From Benincasa hispida (Eukaryota > Streptophyta > Magnoliopsida > Cucurbitales > Cucurbitaceae): a DNA stretch of 64,000 nt. Positions within the stretch are counted from its first letter, which is position 1; each line of letters starts with the position of its first letter. The position numbers and the translations under genes are program-made. Under the pieces are notes generated by a model, which had not been told where the DNA came from, ran no database searches, and saw only the letters and a list, made by a program, of their open reading frames with translations. The stretch is taken from NCBI RefSeq assembly GCF_009727055.1, contig NC_052350.1:20186365-20250364 (forward strand), given 5' to 3'. Positions 47,086 through 59,900 of this stretch are shown one piece after another.

Positions 47086-47925
47086 GGTGTTCATGGTCTT
47101 TTTGTTGTCGTCTCTAAAAAAAACTTCGAAACAAAAGAAAATTTGTAAATTCACTAAACTACTCCTATAACTACAAAAACGTAGCAACAATGGCAACTGT
47201 GGGATCGATTACCTTTTAAGCTAAATTTTGGCTGTGAAAAGCGATAAAAACTAGGTTTTGTTGTTTGGTTGATAGATGAATTTAAACGCATGAAATTAAA
47301 TTGCTAAGGATAAATGTAAACAAAATTGGTTCATCTAGTTATCGAATCAAGATAGATATGCAATCGAATAATGCAGGCATAACTACTCACTCTATTCGAT
47401 CTAACTAGCCTTTACAGTGGTGGAAAACTAGCATGAATCTAACCAAGAAAATATCTTAATTATTAATTAAAGTCAGAAAGCTAATACTCTAATTAATGTA
47501 CATGCTTCTAAATTCTATTGGGTTCGATAGCGGTCATATAGAACTAAAAATACATGCATTACGATTTAGGATTCAATTATATCGATTAACTGTCAGGAAA
47601 GTCATATTTAATTAACCAATTTTATCTTTGAACCTAGCAATTAGCACATTCTAGGAATAACCATCAAATGCCTTATTTACTATTGCTACTTAGATGATCC
47701 TAGCAAGACTTAAATCATTAGCATGCACGATAAAGCATGAAAAGTCAACCTCAATAACCAGAGGAAAACTCGACCCTTCCTCGGCCTCTATGAATTTCAG
47801 CATATTCTTTACATAAATCGAAGAGAGACTTTGATACTAATTGATCCCAAAGTTGCAACGTTAATAGCAACGTTGCAACGCTGCCTTGCGTTTGGGCTGA
47901 AGATGGATTCTAAATGTTCATCTTT
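47086..47925 (-). mobile_element. Fragment of LTR-retrotransposon leader sequence
   Basis: Present only in unit 3. The complement contains AATCGATCCCACAGTTGCCA and nearby text of the kind that follows the primer-binding site in Tat/Athila-like plant Ty3/gypsy elements. No ends or reading frame were recognised, so class and limits are tentative. Confidence 0.35.
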
Positions 47926-49084
47926 GTGTCCTATAAGACCTTAATTTCATACTTTTGTCGAATTAGTCCAAGATATATTCAATATTCTTAAAACTTATGG
48001 ATATACTATAAGGAAAGTTGAAAGTTTAAAGCTCCATTATTAGACACAATTAAAAATTGATCATATTTGGATTGATTAGTGAAAAAAAATGTTATTTTAA
48101 AAAGTCATTTTTATTTAAACTCTTTTAATAAAAAAATTTTAAAACAAACTTTTGAAGTGTTTCAAAAGCTATTAAGTGGTTGCCAAACATTTCAATTTTT
48201 TCTAAAATGACTTATTTTCAACACTAAGCACTTGAAAAGTTTATCTAAACACACTTTACCTTTTGTGATTTCTATGTTGTTGCTCGTTGACATTAATATT
48301 ATTAGCCATCTTCATTTTGTCTCTTTTTTCTACACATTAACCTCTCACACATTACTCGTCGTAGTCAAAGAAAGCTTAGTTCAACAGTAATTAACATGCA
48401 CTCCTCTTGAAGTTAGAGGTTCGACTCCTCATCCATACCAATGTTGTACTACGAAAAAAACATAACTTGATAGTAATTGACATTTATGACATCTTTTAAG
48501 GATAAAATTTCAAATCCCCACTACCTTATTCTCGTACCAAAAAAGAAAAAAATATATTATTTAAATCAATTGATTTTTGACAAATCAGCAAAATCAAATT
48601 ATTAAAGGAACTAAGTAGCCTTGAAAACTATTTCTCCAACTTTAGTTTAAAAAAAAAAAAAAAAGTGCTCTCACTTTTAAAATTCCTCATGAGCAAAATT
48701 TATTGACTCTAAATCCTATAATTTGCCATAAATATTTATGTTGCGTTGTTTTATTAGCAAGTATATATATTTATATCATATATTAATTATCATTATTATG
48801 ATTAATGAATGTTTTTCGTAAAAATTAAAAAGAAAAAAAAGTCCAAATGTAACTTGTATAGCTTTATGATCCTATACTTACTCCAATCTAAATTTTAGTA
48901 ATTCCAAAGTCCAAAGTTAACATAAAAAGAATTGCAGTTTTCATGGCTATGAAACGTTTCCAATTTCCCTTTTGGCAATACTCTCATAAGATAATGAATA
49001 TAATGTCAATAACTTATAAATTATGCTTAGCCAAAACATGGCTAACTCTCATTTATCTAAAAGTGGTAGGCTTACTCTAATCTA
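47926..49084 (+). pseudogene. Deleted fourth A locus: flanks only
   Basis: 47926-48968 repeats the A upstream flank, including the promoter start (AATTGCAGTTTTCATGGCTATGAAACG). At about 48971 it jumps from CCAATTTCCCT into downstream-flank text (TTTGGCAATACTCTCATAAG). The rest of the promoter, the whole coding region and several hundred bases of downstream flank are missing. This shows that a further A copy once stood here, between A3 and B3. Confidence 0.65.
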
Positions 49085-49790
49085 GATTGTGCTCCGTAAC
49101 TTGCCACGTATTTCCTCTCTCTTTAAAGGTCCTATTACTACCTACAAAATGATTGAAAGGCATATGAGGAATTTTCTTTGGGAAGGAACAGATAGTGCTG
49201 GTGGTTCACATCTTGTCAGATGGGTTCATTAGATCTAAAGATGTGGACATGGCATTGACAAGATTAGAATTTCTAATGAAGCTTTGCTTGTTAAATAGAT
49301 TTGGCGCTATCACACTGAACCCAATCAGTTGTGGAGAGATGTGAAATACAAACACCCAACCCCCTGACTCTATTCCAAACAAAATATCTTTATTTTCAAC
49401 GATCCTAATAAGATTTGATTTGGTAGAACCAATCCGGTATATTGTCAAACGAGATATAGCTAACTCATCGGAGGGAAAAAGTTTATCTTGTATATATTCC
49501 AAAAATTGTTGGAACTATAAATTTGATGGAATATGCATCTCCAAATTTCGAAAATTTTATGCTTAACAGCCCAATGGTGTACTAAATCTTCTCTTTTTTG
49601 TGATTATGATATGGTTATGCTCAATTGGAAGTTTTTCCTCTAGCCTTTCCTTACTTGTATTTTTGGAACTTTCGATCTATTCTCCAGCTCTAATATGCTC
49701 CTTGTATTTCTTCTTTAAATTAATTCTACTCTATGTGTTCTTGGGAATATGATGAGGGCACTAAAGGTGTGTCAACCTATTTGACATGTT
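49085..49790 (+). pseudogene. LINE reverse transcriptase C-terminal fragment (unit 3)
   Basis: Third copy of the fragment: KMIERHMRNFLWEGTDSAGG, LVRWVH, ISNEALL and the trailing QWCTKSSLFCDYDM stretch, with stops and a deletion at KDKGG. Non-functional. Confidence 0.7.
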
Positions 49791-50618
49791 CCGGTGTACC
49801 TACTGATCCCTTCTGCTTCTTGTACTTCTATTTTCAAAAATAAATTATGCTTATCTTTGAAAAATGAGAAATAGTTACACCTTACAATTATAGAAAACTA
49901 ATTTTAAATAGATCTAATAGTCACTAGAACTGTATTATATTAATTTCGTTATTGTTTTGTTTATTATTTTTTCCAAGAGAAACATGTATGATATTTTAGG
50001 ACTAAAATAGCCCACTATTAAGCAAAAAAGAAAAGGAAAGATGTCTATGAAGAAAAATTGTTAATATTTTTTTTATTTTAGGGAGCAAAAATGGTTACTA
50101 TTTCATGTTATTAACACTTACGAAATCTTCTACAATATTGATGAAATATAAAAATACAATCAAATGTTTCTAATAATTTAAATACTATATAATATAAAAT
50201 AACAAGAATTTTAACACATTTACAAAGTGTAAAAATATATTTCATAATTTAAATATATAATTTCTCAAAACAAATTAAATATATTTTTTCCAGAAATATT
50301 CATTTGACATCATATTTTATCAATTTCACTTGTTTTCGATATTGGTGCCATCAAATATAATATATGATTATAAACACAAGTTTCGACTTCTAGAGAGAAA
50401 GGTAAAGATCCTATCAATTAGGGTTAAGCTAATCTTACTTTTACTCAATTAAATCTATGACTTCTTCAAAATTAGATTTCAATTTTGTAAATTCAAAATG
50501 ACTGTTTCTTCAAACAATACGCATGACTGAATCCATCAACATTAATGATAATAATTGCATTTAATAATAATGACGGTTTCCTTTGCCAAAAAAAAAAAAA
50601 AAAAATTATCCCAACAAT
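49791..50618. other. Gene-free spacer upstream of B3
   Basis: AT-rich, matches 7061-7930; I see no gene. Confidence 0.5.
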
Positions 50619-50816
50619 ATAATTGCAGTTTTCAAATACCATAATGATCTCAAACGTTTCCAAATTATTTAATATTTTCCCCCTTTACCAAACCCTTCTT
50701 AGTCCCCATTTTCTCCCACCAACCAAATTAACAAATCGTTTCATTAGTCCAGTACAAAATTACACATCTAGATCAATCAATCCTTCTCTGAATCTTTTCA
50801 CGCCTAAGTTGAAATT
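50619..50816 (+). promoter_or_regulatory. Promoter/5' leader region of the B3 pseudogene
   Basis: Still close to those of B1 and B2, with GCAGTTTTCA, AAACGTTTCCAA, CTTAGTCC and TTCTCCCAC kept. The upstream open frame is also kept (50623) but now stops at TAG 50818-50820. Confidence 0.4.
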
Positions 50817-51137
50817 ATAGAGTTGAAGCTCGCACTTGTACTCCTAGTCTGCATAGCCATTTTAGCATCACCAGCAATGGCACGCACTTTGGCGGCACCA
50901 CCTCATTCAACCACGTTAGAAGATTTCTCATTGTTGGGCTGCATGTCATTTATTTTCGAGGCGACGAAATGTATTATTGATGTGATGTAGAACGCAATTG
51001 CTCCTCATCCGTCATGTTGCGAAGCCATTTCTAAGCTCAACGATTGTTCTTCCGAGTTCCTCAAAGGCATTTTCTCTGCTGACATGATTTTGATGAAGAG
51101 CATTTGTGCTTTGTGGGGTGTTTGATCAATTTCTTAG
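50817..51137 (+). pseudogene. B3: degraded prolamin-like gene
   Basis: Three independent lesions relative to B1/B2: the start ATG is ATA (50817-50819), the codon for Lys58 is TAG (50988-50990), and a 3-bp insertion near the end turns the GVSIS terminus into a stop after GV. The six cysteine codons are still present. Clearly a pseudogene. Confidence 0.9.
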
Positions 51138-53970
51138 ATTAAAGGTTGTTTGAGTTAGTTGGATCATGATGAATAGGAACATTATGATTTTTTCCCTACT
51201 TCAATACATTTAATTTATAAAATTGAGGAAGTGTGCATTTTGTTAGAGAGAAAAAGTGTTGGTTGATCCATTTGAATGAAAACTAGGCATTTTCCAAGAC
51301 ATTTAATTTGTACTTTGAACACTCCCCATACTATAGAAAAAAAAATTAATTACAAATTTAGTTTCGAGCATAGTCTCAATTTGCTTCGTAGTAATTTTAA
51401 GATATTTAATTTTGATCTTTATAGCTTGTGTATAATCTTTGATTTAGCATAAAAATTTAGGGTAATGATTCTATCATTTAGCCTTTTTGTCAATATTGTA
51501 CATCTTAAACTAATTGAGTTATGTTCATGTTGACGTGCCATTCTTATCATTGAGTCGATCTAGCACGACCCTAAAAAAGTAAACATTCAAACTCAGCCGA
51601 AGTCCAAGTTCCAGAGCCTAAGCAATTGTTTGAATTTGGACCGGACTAACCCATTCTTCAATAGTCAAGTCCATGACTAAACCTATTTAGACTTGCTCTT
51701 TGGATCAATGTTTGGATCAAGCTAAGCTTGGTCGGGCTTGTGTTGGCCCATTGGGTTAACACATATAATATTCATTATTTAATTACTTAAAAGATATATA
51801 TATATATATATATATTAGATTTTCATAATCAAATATTACTAAAGTTTATTAAATTTGTTTTATATTTTTATTAATTTTCCTAGATAAAATTATTAGATAT
51901 TACAAAATTTCACTTCGCATTTAATTGTCTTAACAAGTTGTATTAGTTTTTAACACTTCAAAACTTTTGAGTTAATATATTGAAATATATTTAAAAAGAA
52001 TTTAAAAGACTTTACTTTTTTAATATATAAAAAACTATTCATATGCATACATATTTGGATTGAGCCAATGATAAGTCCATTGGTCAGTCCGACGGGCCGA
52101 TCCAAATATGACTCAAATGGATTAACTCATGGGCCAGCTCAATTATCAAAATGGTGATCCATATCTAATTCAATGAATAAATAGGCTATGTTAGGCTCGA
52201 TCAGTCAAATATTGACTTTGGACTGAGCTTGGATCAAACCTAGGCTAAACTTGGGTTAGCTTTTGGACTTTAGGTCTATTGATGAGGCGGTTGACTAGAT
52301 AAATAGCAAAAACAAAGTTTTCATTTGGATAAATAGAACTTTTTAAATTTGTAAAAATAGCAAAACAGATTATAAAATTAGAAAATAATGATTACCAATT
52401 GTCAAAATTACCCCATATGGAATTCTAAAGGTGTGAGAGTTTCATAACCGTTTGAAAACAACAAATACACTCTACCTAGACAACTATCATACACTAAACA
52501 ATGTATTCTGGCAGAGTGTCTAATCCAAGTATACAAGAAATAAACTGCTTTCTTCGGTACAGACTTGCTCATTAAATTGGATATATTCCACAAATTATTG
52601 GAATGATGAATTTGATGGAGTATGCATCTCAAATTTTTTGATAATCATGGTAGTGAGAATTCTCTTCTACCATCAAAGAGGAGTCTAATCCGTTGTAAAG
52701 TCATAGCAAAAACAATAGCTTGTTAAAGAAACCATAACAAAACCTAAATCGATGAACACTTTTGTGTAAGTAACAAAAGTTATGACCATTTTTTTACTAA
52801 GTAATATTTCTTTTTTTATAAATCGTTAAAATAATAGCAAAAATGATATAAAAAACTAATTTATTAAGAATATGAGAAATACACTACAAATTTATTAAGA
52901 AAGTATATAAAAATTATGAAAAACAATTCAAAGATTTGAATAAAATTGAATACGTATAAAGTAAGAAAAACCATTCAAAGATTTGAATCAAATATATGGC
53001 TAAAATAAAAATTAATAATATATGGATATTTAAAATATAATTTGGTAAAATATATATATATATTTAATTAAAGTGAGATTAATTAAAAAATGTGATTAAA
53101 CAGAATCTAAAATAATAATAAAATATAGAGATTATGTTAACTACCTGAGCAAAATTAGAAGAACAGTTGTTCTCTAGGAATATCAACAATTACTATGTAT
53201 ACATAACGCGACCCTGTTTTTTATTCTACAATTATCTAGTATTTGTAGTTTCATCAACAACAAGAAACAATGGCAAATAAGGATTTAGGAATTTTGTGAC
53301 CATGTGCATGTCACATGAGTTATCATAAATCTTATTTGTGGGCAGTTTTGCCATTTTTCAGAACGAAACCTTAAATTTTGCCATACGCTCCAATTCCCGT
53401 TTTAATTAAGTGTTGGTGGTTCGTTCGTGCATTATTGTAATTTTAATTTAGCAAGTACAATATTTAATTTGGTCTCTATGCATGATTTGGACCAACCTTT
53501 CTTTAAATTTGATACACAACTAAGTAAACATAAATAACTAAATGGAAAATTTTATATCCATATTGTAACTACGTAAAAGGATTTGGACAGCATTGCCTAA
53601 TTGGGAAGGTGCTTTCATCCTGCTGTTGCAATTAAGAATACGTTGGTGAATGCTTGGAGAACAAAACTAAATTTCAGAGTTCAGAAGTTTTGAATACTTA
53701 TGAAAAAATTATTCTAACAAAAAACTCAAATAAATTAATTAAATTGATAAATAAAAGTTAAAAAATGTTTATTACTCATATTATATTTCACTTTTTTATA
53801 TGTTTTTGAATTATTCACGAATATTGAATCCAAAAAAAAAAAAAAATGAGGAAATTAATGCCAATGAAAAAGACAGAGATTTAATAACATGCTTTTACTT
53901 TATATTTTTCTTGCTTCCTTGGTTACTTTTCAAAATTGCTTTCATAAATTAGCCAAAACTTGAAAACTAG
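51138..53970. other. Gene-free, repeat-rich spacer after B3
   Basis: Third copy of the spacer at 8446-11810, with (TA)n runs near 51796 and 53050 and the unidentified conserved block at 52430-52700. The hairpin cluster is deleted (jump near 53830). I see no gene. Confidence 0.5.
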
Positions 53971-54059
53971 AATATATAAAATAATTTGGAAAAAGGTTGT
54001 GGAGTCCTCAAAATAAAGAATGAAAATAAGATTGACAAAAGAGATTTTTCCACAGAAAA

Positions 54060-54390
54060 TCCTTTATACCGCTAAGTCAATTAATTTGGAATCAATATTT
54101 TTCCATATTCCTAGATCATATATATTATATACAAAATGAACCATACATATCTTATTATTATTGCTAATATCATCATTGTTTTCTCTTTTTTCACATTCCT
54201 CCTTATTCTCTAGTTTTTTTTTTTTTTTTTCATTCACATGCTTCATTTTCAACCATATAATTAACTATTATTTTTGTTTCATCTTTCGATTTGTCTGTAC
54301 TTATCATTTCTTCTACTATTTCATCAATTTTTTTACTTTTACTTCCAATAATAAATTTATCGAGAGCACCTTTTTATATTCAATCAATTA
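54060..54390 (-). pseudogene. hAT-like transposase N-terminal fragment (unit 3)
   Basis: Keeps YNIYDLGIWKNIDSKLIDL and part of the ALDKFIIGSK segment, but the N-terminal KYESGY part is deleted (jump near 54380). More decayed than the other two copies. Confidence 0.45.
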
Positions 54391-55008
54391 GAGAGGGAGA
54401 GAATTCAACTTAAAATGAAACTACTCTACGTAATATATTTATGAGGAGAACTGTGAGGGTTTTGGTTTTGAAAAAAAATAAATAAGAAATATGAATGGTT
54501 TTCAACTCTCACAGCGTAAACCTATGAGAGTTTTAAGGAGTTATATTAATAATTGAAATTTTTAAGGAAATTTGAAAAGAGTCAAAGAAGAAAAAGATAA
54601 GAGGCCAATAAATTTGAAATATCAACCAATCAAAATTGAGAGAGTTTATGAGTCCATTCATTATGTATTTTTTAGTAGTTTGTATTTTCAATGTTATAAG
54701 AAAAAATTTGTGAAAAGTAATAAGTATATTATTTTATATTTTAAATTTCATTTCATTAAAAATTAAATTAAATAGATACCAATATGTAAAGTATGAGGTC
54801 TTTTTAAAATTGGGGCCTTAATCGATCGGTTCACTCGCCTATAACTTAAGTCGGCCTTGTACATGAGTTAGAATGGTTGAGAAAAAATAGTTTTATGTTG
54901 GAAGCTACATTTAAACCCACTAAATTTAAATTTTATACCATGGTGAAATCAACATGGAAGGGAAAGACCATTAAGCTACTGTAAATCAGATATCATTCCT
55001 TGTTTTTC

Positions 55009-56195
55009 CACTACTACAAAAACTGTATTTCTTAACTTTTTTATATGTCAATAATCACTTTTCTTGATGCTTTAAAAAATGTCAAGAAAGCCAGTGTCAA
55101 AAATGTCGATTTTCTTGACGTTTAAAATTTCAAGAAAAGTGACATTTGACATTTAAAAACATCAAGAAACATTGATACTTGACATGTTTGAAATGTCAAG
55201 AATATGAGCGTTCTTGACAACGATGTCAAGAAATTTTGTTAACTTGGCAATGAAAAACGTCAAGATATATCCTACTTGACATGTTAGAAATGTCATGAAT
55301 ATAAGAGTTCTTGACCTGTTAAACATGTCAAGAATATCTATAATCTTGACAAGGAAAAAACGTCAAGAAATTTGCTTGTGATTTTTTTAGAAAAATATAC
55401 AATGTTGACGTTTTTACCTATAATTGCTCCTGTATTTTGATCTAATAACCACATTTGTATATATATGACATACATTCATCAATCAAATAAACAATACACG
55501 CATTTTCAATTTTATAAATCAACCAAATTTTCACCAATATCTCTTTGTAAAAACTTCACTTCATTAACATTGTCAATAGTACAACCTAAGGAACATAATT
55601 CTAATAGACAACCCATATGGACACTTCCAAAACCATATAAGGAACATAATTCTAACAGTCAACCCAATATGAACAGTTTCAACAAATACATTTTCAAAAC
55701 TTCTATCAAAACTATCCATCTACAAACATAACAATTATCACATGTGCCAATCCAAAACTATCTGCCCCCCGGCCGCGTGCATATTTGAACAATTCCAAAA
55801 AATATTACACCTATATGGATATGAAGTAAATCCAGAAATTGATCAGTCGAAACAAACACATTCAGATGACCAAATTGTACTATCACCCACGATCACATGT
55901 AGCAACCCAAAAATGCAGCCAACTCTATCCATACCTCGTCTAACTCGATTCGTGAGTATGAGTTCTTATCAATCTATAAACATAAAAGCCAAATATTATA
56001 ATGGATTCTATTTTTCCCTATGTTATTTGAAATGTTGAAATAACGATAACATACCAAACCTGAGATATGCTTCTTTTGGTCATTATATCCCTCATATACC
56101 TCATGACGTAGTATCCACATTCGGTGCTCCTAACTTGTAAAGAACACTACAATGAAAAAACCAATAAATAAGGAATGAAGTAATCCTTACGCATT
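55009..56195. mobile_element. CACTA element of unit 3, truncated on the right
   Basis: CACTACTACAAAAACTG left end preceded by TTC (55006-55008), the same target as unit 1, then subterminal CTTGAC(A/G)TTT repeats and interior matching 36640-37540. It stops at about 56195, where the PMD/Tat element begins. The transposase fragment and right end are lost. Confidence 0.75.
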
Positions 56196-58740
56196 AGATG
56201 ACGGCCTTCTTGTACATATATGATCACAATGGTGACATAGTTCGAGCTTTCTGTGAAGTCCGGTGCCCTTCAACCAACACTCTTCATACCGCGACGAGCA
56301 AAGCATCAATTTCTTTATGAGACCTTTGGTTGCTCAGGGGCCTTCTGGTCAAAGGAATCTTTTACGAGGAAGTGATTCCTTTCCTCATAAAGCTAATCGG
56401 TTACCGCGACAAAGAGAAGTACTTGCTGAAAACATGTGAACACCTTTTTCAGGCGTATTTTTCGATAGTGTGCTCGTAGAGAGAAAATCGCATGACTCCC
56501 TCAAAGCATGACTCCTCAGTGTCTATCAGCTCCTAGATCTCTTTTTGGTTCTTGGGGGTTCACAAATATGACAAGCCCATTACAGGAAGCAAAAGAAACC
56601 CTCTTGATCCCAGTCCACGCAAAACCCTGATGGTACGCAGATCGGGTTTTGAGATTGGTCGAGCAGGGAAAACATGTTATTCGCGGAGCCAGAGGTAGGA
56701 GACAAGTTTAAGAACAAAACCTATCTAGCCGCCTTTCTATCCTACTAGTTATATCTTTTTGTATTTCCCTAGAAGGGAGGTTACCTATGCCCTGGGGTCT
56801 TCAGATTGGCTAGCTTAATGGCTTATGGGACTGTTTATAGACTCATCGTTCTAGTGTTGGCCAACATCTATCATGGCCTAGGGCTGATAACAGAAGCTTC
56901 AAACCCAATCGAGCGTATGAACTTTCACTTCCCCATGCATTATGTCCATGGTTGGCTAGCCTATTACTTCAACACGCATTACCCCGTTTCTACAGCTGTT
57001 CGGGGTCTCAAGATGGCCAGCTTTTCTGGCGAAAATGGCTCTATTTACTTCAACGAGTACGAGGCATGGGAGCTGATCCATAGCGGCGTCAATATTTAGT
57101 GGCACGCGAGCATTCATAACAGGAGTATACATGAATGCCTAACTGATGATAGAGACCTATATTTTCTGAAGTCCAATTATTTCTCCAGCATGAGGTCAGG
57201 CTACTTATCCTCCCAGTGTGAGAATGTCCGAACTATAGAGTCGTATAGTCTCTTTCGCTTCGGTTGACAGTTTGGCATCCTTCAGGACATTCCGAATGAT
57301 AGAGGGGGAATACCACCCGCCCCTATGCCGAAGAACGTTTTACATTACTGGAGACGCAAGCCCTTGTCTTAGGTATTCCTGTCGGCTTGCACACTGGATC
57401 CGCACACCCATGTTACTCCACGGTTCAATGATTGGTGGTTAACAAAGCACGGGAACTACTTCGAAGGGAATTTTCATCTGTTAGTGACCAATGTTATTCC
57501 TCCCCCAGCGCCATCCAAACTACCCAAAGGTAGAGGGATCAACCATGGAGGCAAACAACTTCGCCTGACTGAGGAGAAGGCATCGTTCGCACAAAAAAAA
57601 TGCTTTCAAACCGATTGAAGAGAATAGTCATAATAGTACCGGCGACCATTATTGGAAGCGACCCTCCAAAAAGTATAGGGCATCGGGTACCAATTTTCTT
57701 GAGAGGGTTTAGAATGATCTGGTGGCTTCTAACGCTCTCAACCTACTGGTACATCATCTTTTTTACTGTACAATTTACATTTAGTCTCCCTCTTTTTTGT
57801 AGTCACCCTTGAACCTCTCTCTTCAAGGACTGAGCATCCTGAAGCGAAGAATCTTTGGTGGGCCATTTTCTTGTTGACTCAGCCATTGAGGAGTTGTTAC
57901 CTCTGAAGCACTGCCAGTGGATCCCAAGGTTCTGTCCAAATGCATGCTATCCTCGGTGATATCCCTCATGTTAAGAAGGCGATGGTCATCGGAAACATCG
58001 AGGCTTCAGATCTCGTAGCCAAGGAAGCTAGTTGCCCTTTGGTGCCTGCAACAGAAAGGGTTCTCCAACCCAAAGAAGTGTCGAGGGTCTTGGCAAGTCC
58101 AAGTGATCGTCAACTCCCGAGGCGAGTAAATAGGGCAGCACCCTTGGCATTCCTGAGTTCTGCGCTGCCACTGTGGTTTCTGATGTTCAATGCCACGTGA
58201 CCTCAACTATGTGGGAGACTATGCACAAGAAGATCATGCATACTCCTTTCGAGAAGGTCCTCATTCTGGAGAAAGAAACCTATGAGATATTCTGAGCCAT
58301 TTTCGACATTTATGGCACCAACCTCCCTCCTCTCATAAAACTTGTAGATCAGTACTTCTTAAACGTGGAGAAGTATAATCAGTTTCAATTATTCTTTTCC
58401 TCTCAATTAACTCAGACAAGTAAGGAGCAATGTCTGGAGAAGGCTAAGTCTGATATAGAGAAAATACTGTACAATAAGAGTAGTGCTTTTACTAAACGAA
58501 AGGCGCTACTTGAACGTGACTCTCGGGCTTTACAAGAAGAAAAGGAACTGTTAGCCAGGTTGGAGGCCATCAAGGCCGAATGGGCCGAAATATCGCATCT
58601 GATTTCTGAGAGCGAAGGCCTTTTGACTCGGCATAAGCTTGAGGCGTCGAAGATGCGGGGGGTGATAAACGAGATCGAGCCCACCCTAATCCTTTATGAC
58701 AAAGATGTCAAAGCTTTGGTTGCCTACGTCAGGTGTTAGA
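56196..58740 (+). pseudogene. Plant-mobile-domain (PMD) reading frame, broken, within a Tat-type element
   Basis: The forward reading, across several frameshifts and stops, gives PMD landmarks in order: NTLHT..SKASISLYE and (in a shifted frame) LVKGIFYEEVIPFL near 56270-56385; ANIYHGLGLITEAS and FHFPMHYVHGWLAYYFNTHY (56845-56990); FGILQDIPNDRGGIPPAPMP (about 57270-57330); RFNDWWLTKHGNYFE (57420-57470); then a Lys/Glu-rich coiled-coil C-terminus (58365-58739, 124 aa). Stops at 57097, near 57267 and 57370 show it is inactive. PMD proteins occur as host genes (MAIN/MAIL family) and as additional open frames carried by Tat-lineage retrotransposons. Here it lies antisense and downstream of Tat pol remnants, so I favour the second. 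Confidence 0.7.
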
Positions 58741-59240
58741 AGCCATGCAGCATGAGCTGGGGAACTACCATTAGGTACCTTGACTTGACATCACTTGTCT
58801 TATTGAATTAGGCGTACCTCAGTAGGAAGTGGCCTAGGAGTTTTTTTTTTCTTGTATCTTTCTTTTACTACTAAATTCGACTATTGTAGTGCTGAAATCT
58901 CTTATATGGAAGTTTTTTTTGTTATTTCCTCCGTGATGTTCTCCGGTGCCTTGTAGCTTTCTTTAAATTTATGCTTCTCCTATTTGTTTATTTATCTATT
59001 TTTTTACATTGGATTCATGTACATGCACATATATATTTTTTTCTATCATGTGACTGAAATTAAATCTCTTTAAGGTGCCTACGTACCACTTATAATGACA
59101 GGGATCAAGTCATATCGTAGTTCGTATGTATATATATATATATATATTATGCGCGACTGAACTTAAATTGCTTTAAGTTGCCTACGTACTCTTTATAATG
59201 ACAGGGATCAAATCGTAACGTAGTTCGTACAAAGGTTTTT
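58741..59240. repeat. Non-coding part with two ~100-bp repeats
   Basis: Two copies (about 59060-59130 and 59160-59230) share AAGTTGCCTACGTAC, TTATAATGACAGGGATCAA and GTAGTTCGTA, separated by a (TA)n run. Text of this kind often lies between pol and the 3' LTR of Tat elements. No gene. Confidence 0.5.
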
Positions 59241-59255
59241 TTTTCTTTATATTTG

Positions 59256-59495
59256 TTAAGTGTAAACCTTCTTGAGAAACTTGCCATTGATTGGGTCGAT
59301 TCTTAGCTCATTATGATCAACTATCTTGTATGCTTCGTTTGTGTAGACTTTTTTGAGGACATAGGGCCCATCCCATTTAAGTGTAAACTTAATCCCTGTA
59401 TGTCTTGTCGTGATAATTGGTCTTCTTAAGGCGAGCACTAGATCACCGACTTGAAAGGACTGAGGCTTTATATGTTTATCGAAGGCTTTAGACAT
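59256..59495 (-). pseudogene. Ty3/gypsy integrase C-terminal fragment
   Basis: SKAFDKHIKPQSFQVGDLVL, then ALRRPI, KFTLKWDGPYVLKKVY and AYKIVD, the (Y)(N).(V)..R.F..GDLVLR...P..G(K)(F)...W.GPY.V... pattern of the integrase tail. It is separated from the rest of pol (60905 onward) by LTR insertions, and the integrase catalytic core is missing. Confidence 0.8.
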
Positions 59496-59498
59496 TCA

Positions 59499-59900
59499 TG
59501 AAGGAAATCGGATTCGAGATTTCCATGAGCAGCGGAAACAAGATTATTCCAAATCACAATCATGAATGACTATAACATTTACAGTCAACCTCAAACAAGC
59601 GGTTATACAATTCATACAGAAATTATAACATGAATAACTACAAATGCACAAAGGGAAAAACTGTACGAACAATTGAAGATGTGTCTCTATGCTCCTTTAC
59701 TCACGACCACTCGAACAACAACAACCTCGAACGCTCGACCTACATGACCGCAACACAACACGAACACTTCACGCTCGTTCTCAACGATCGCCTCGATCAC
59801 GAACTCCTCAGCAATAGCACGAACGCCCTCCACAGAACCTCGACGATGTCGAGTTGAGTATGACTGTTCATTGCTATTGTGATTCGCTCTAGAAGTGTTT
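59499..59900 (-). mobile_element. 3' end fragment of the 29301-type LTR
   Basis: The complement ends in CCGATTTCCTTCA and matches 36200-36615 (landmarks: GGAAATCTC, TCATGATTGTGATTTGGAATA-like text, GTTTGAGGTTGACTGTAAATG-like text, and GTCGAG.TGAGT). It stops matching near 59900, so the fragment is truncated by the next sequence. Confidence 0.75.

Noticed and set aside
57940..58200. Separate 86-codon gene inside the PMD region
   Set aside because: It is one frame segment of the broken PMD reading frame rather than an independent gene.
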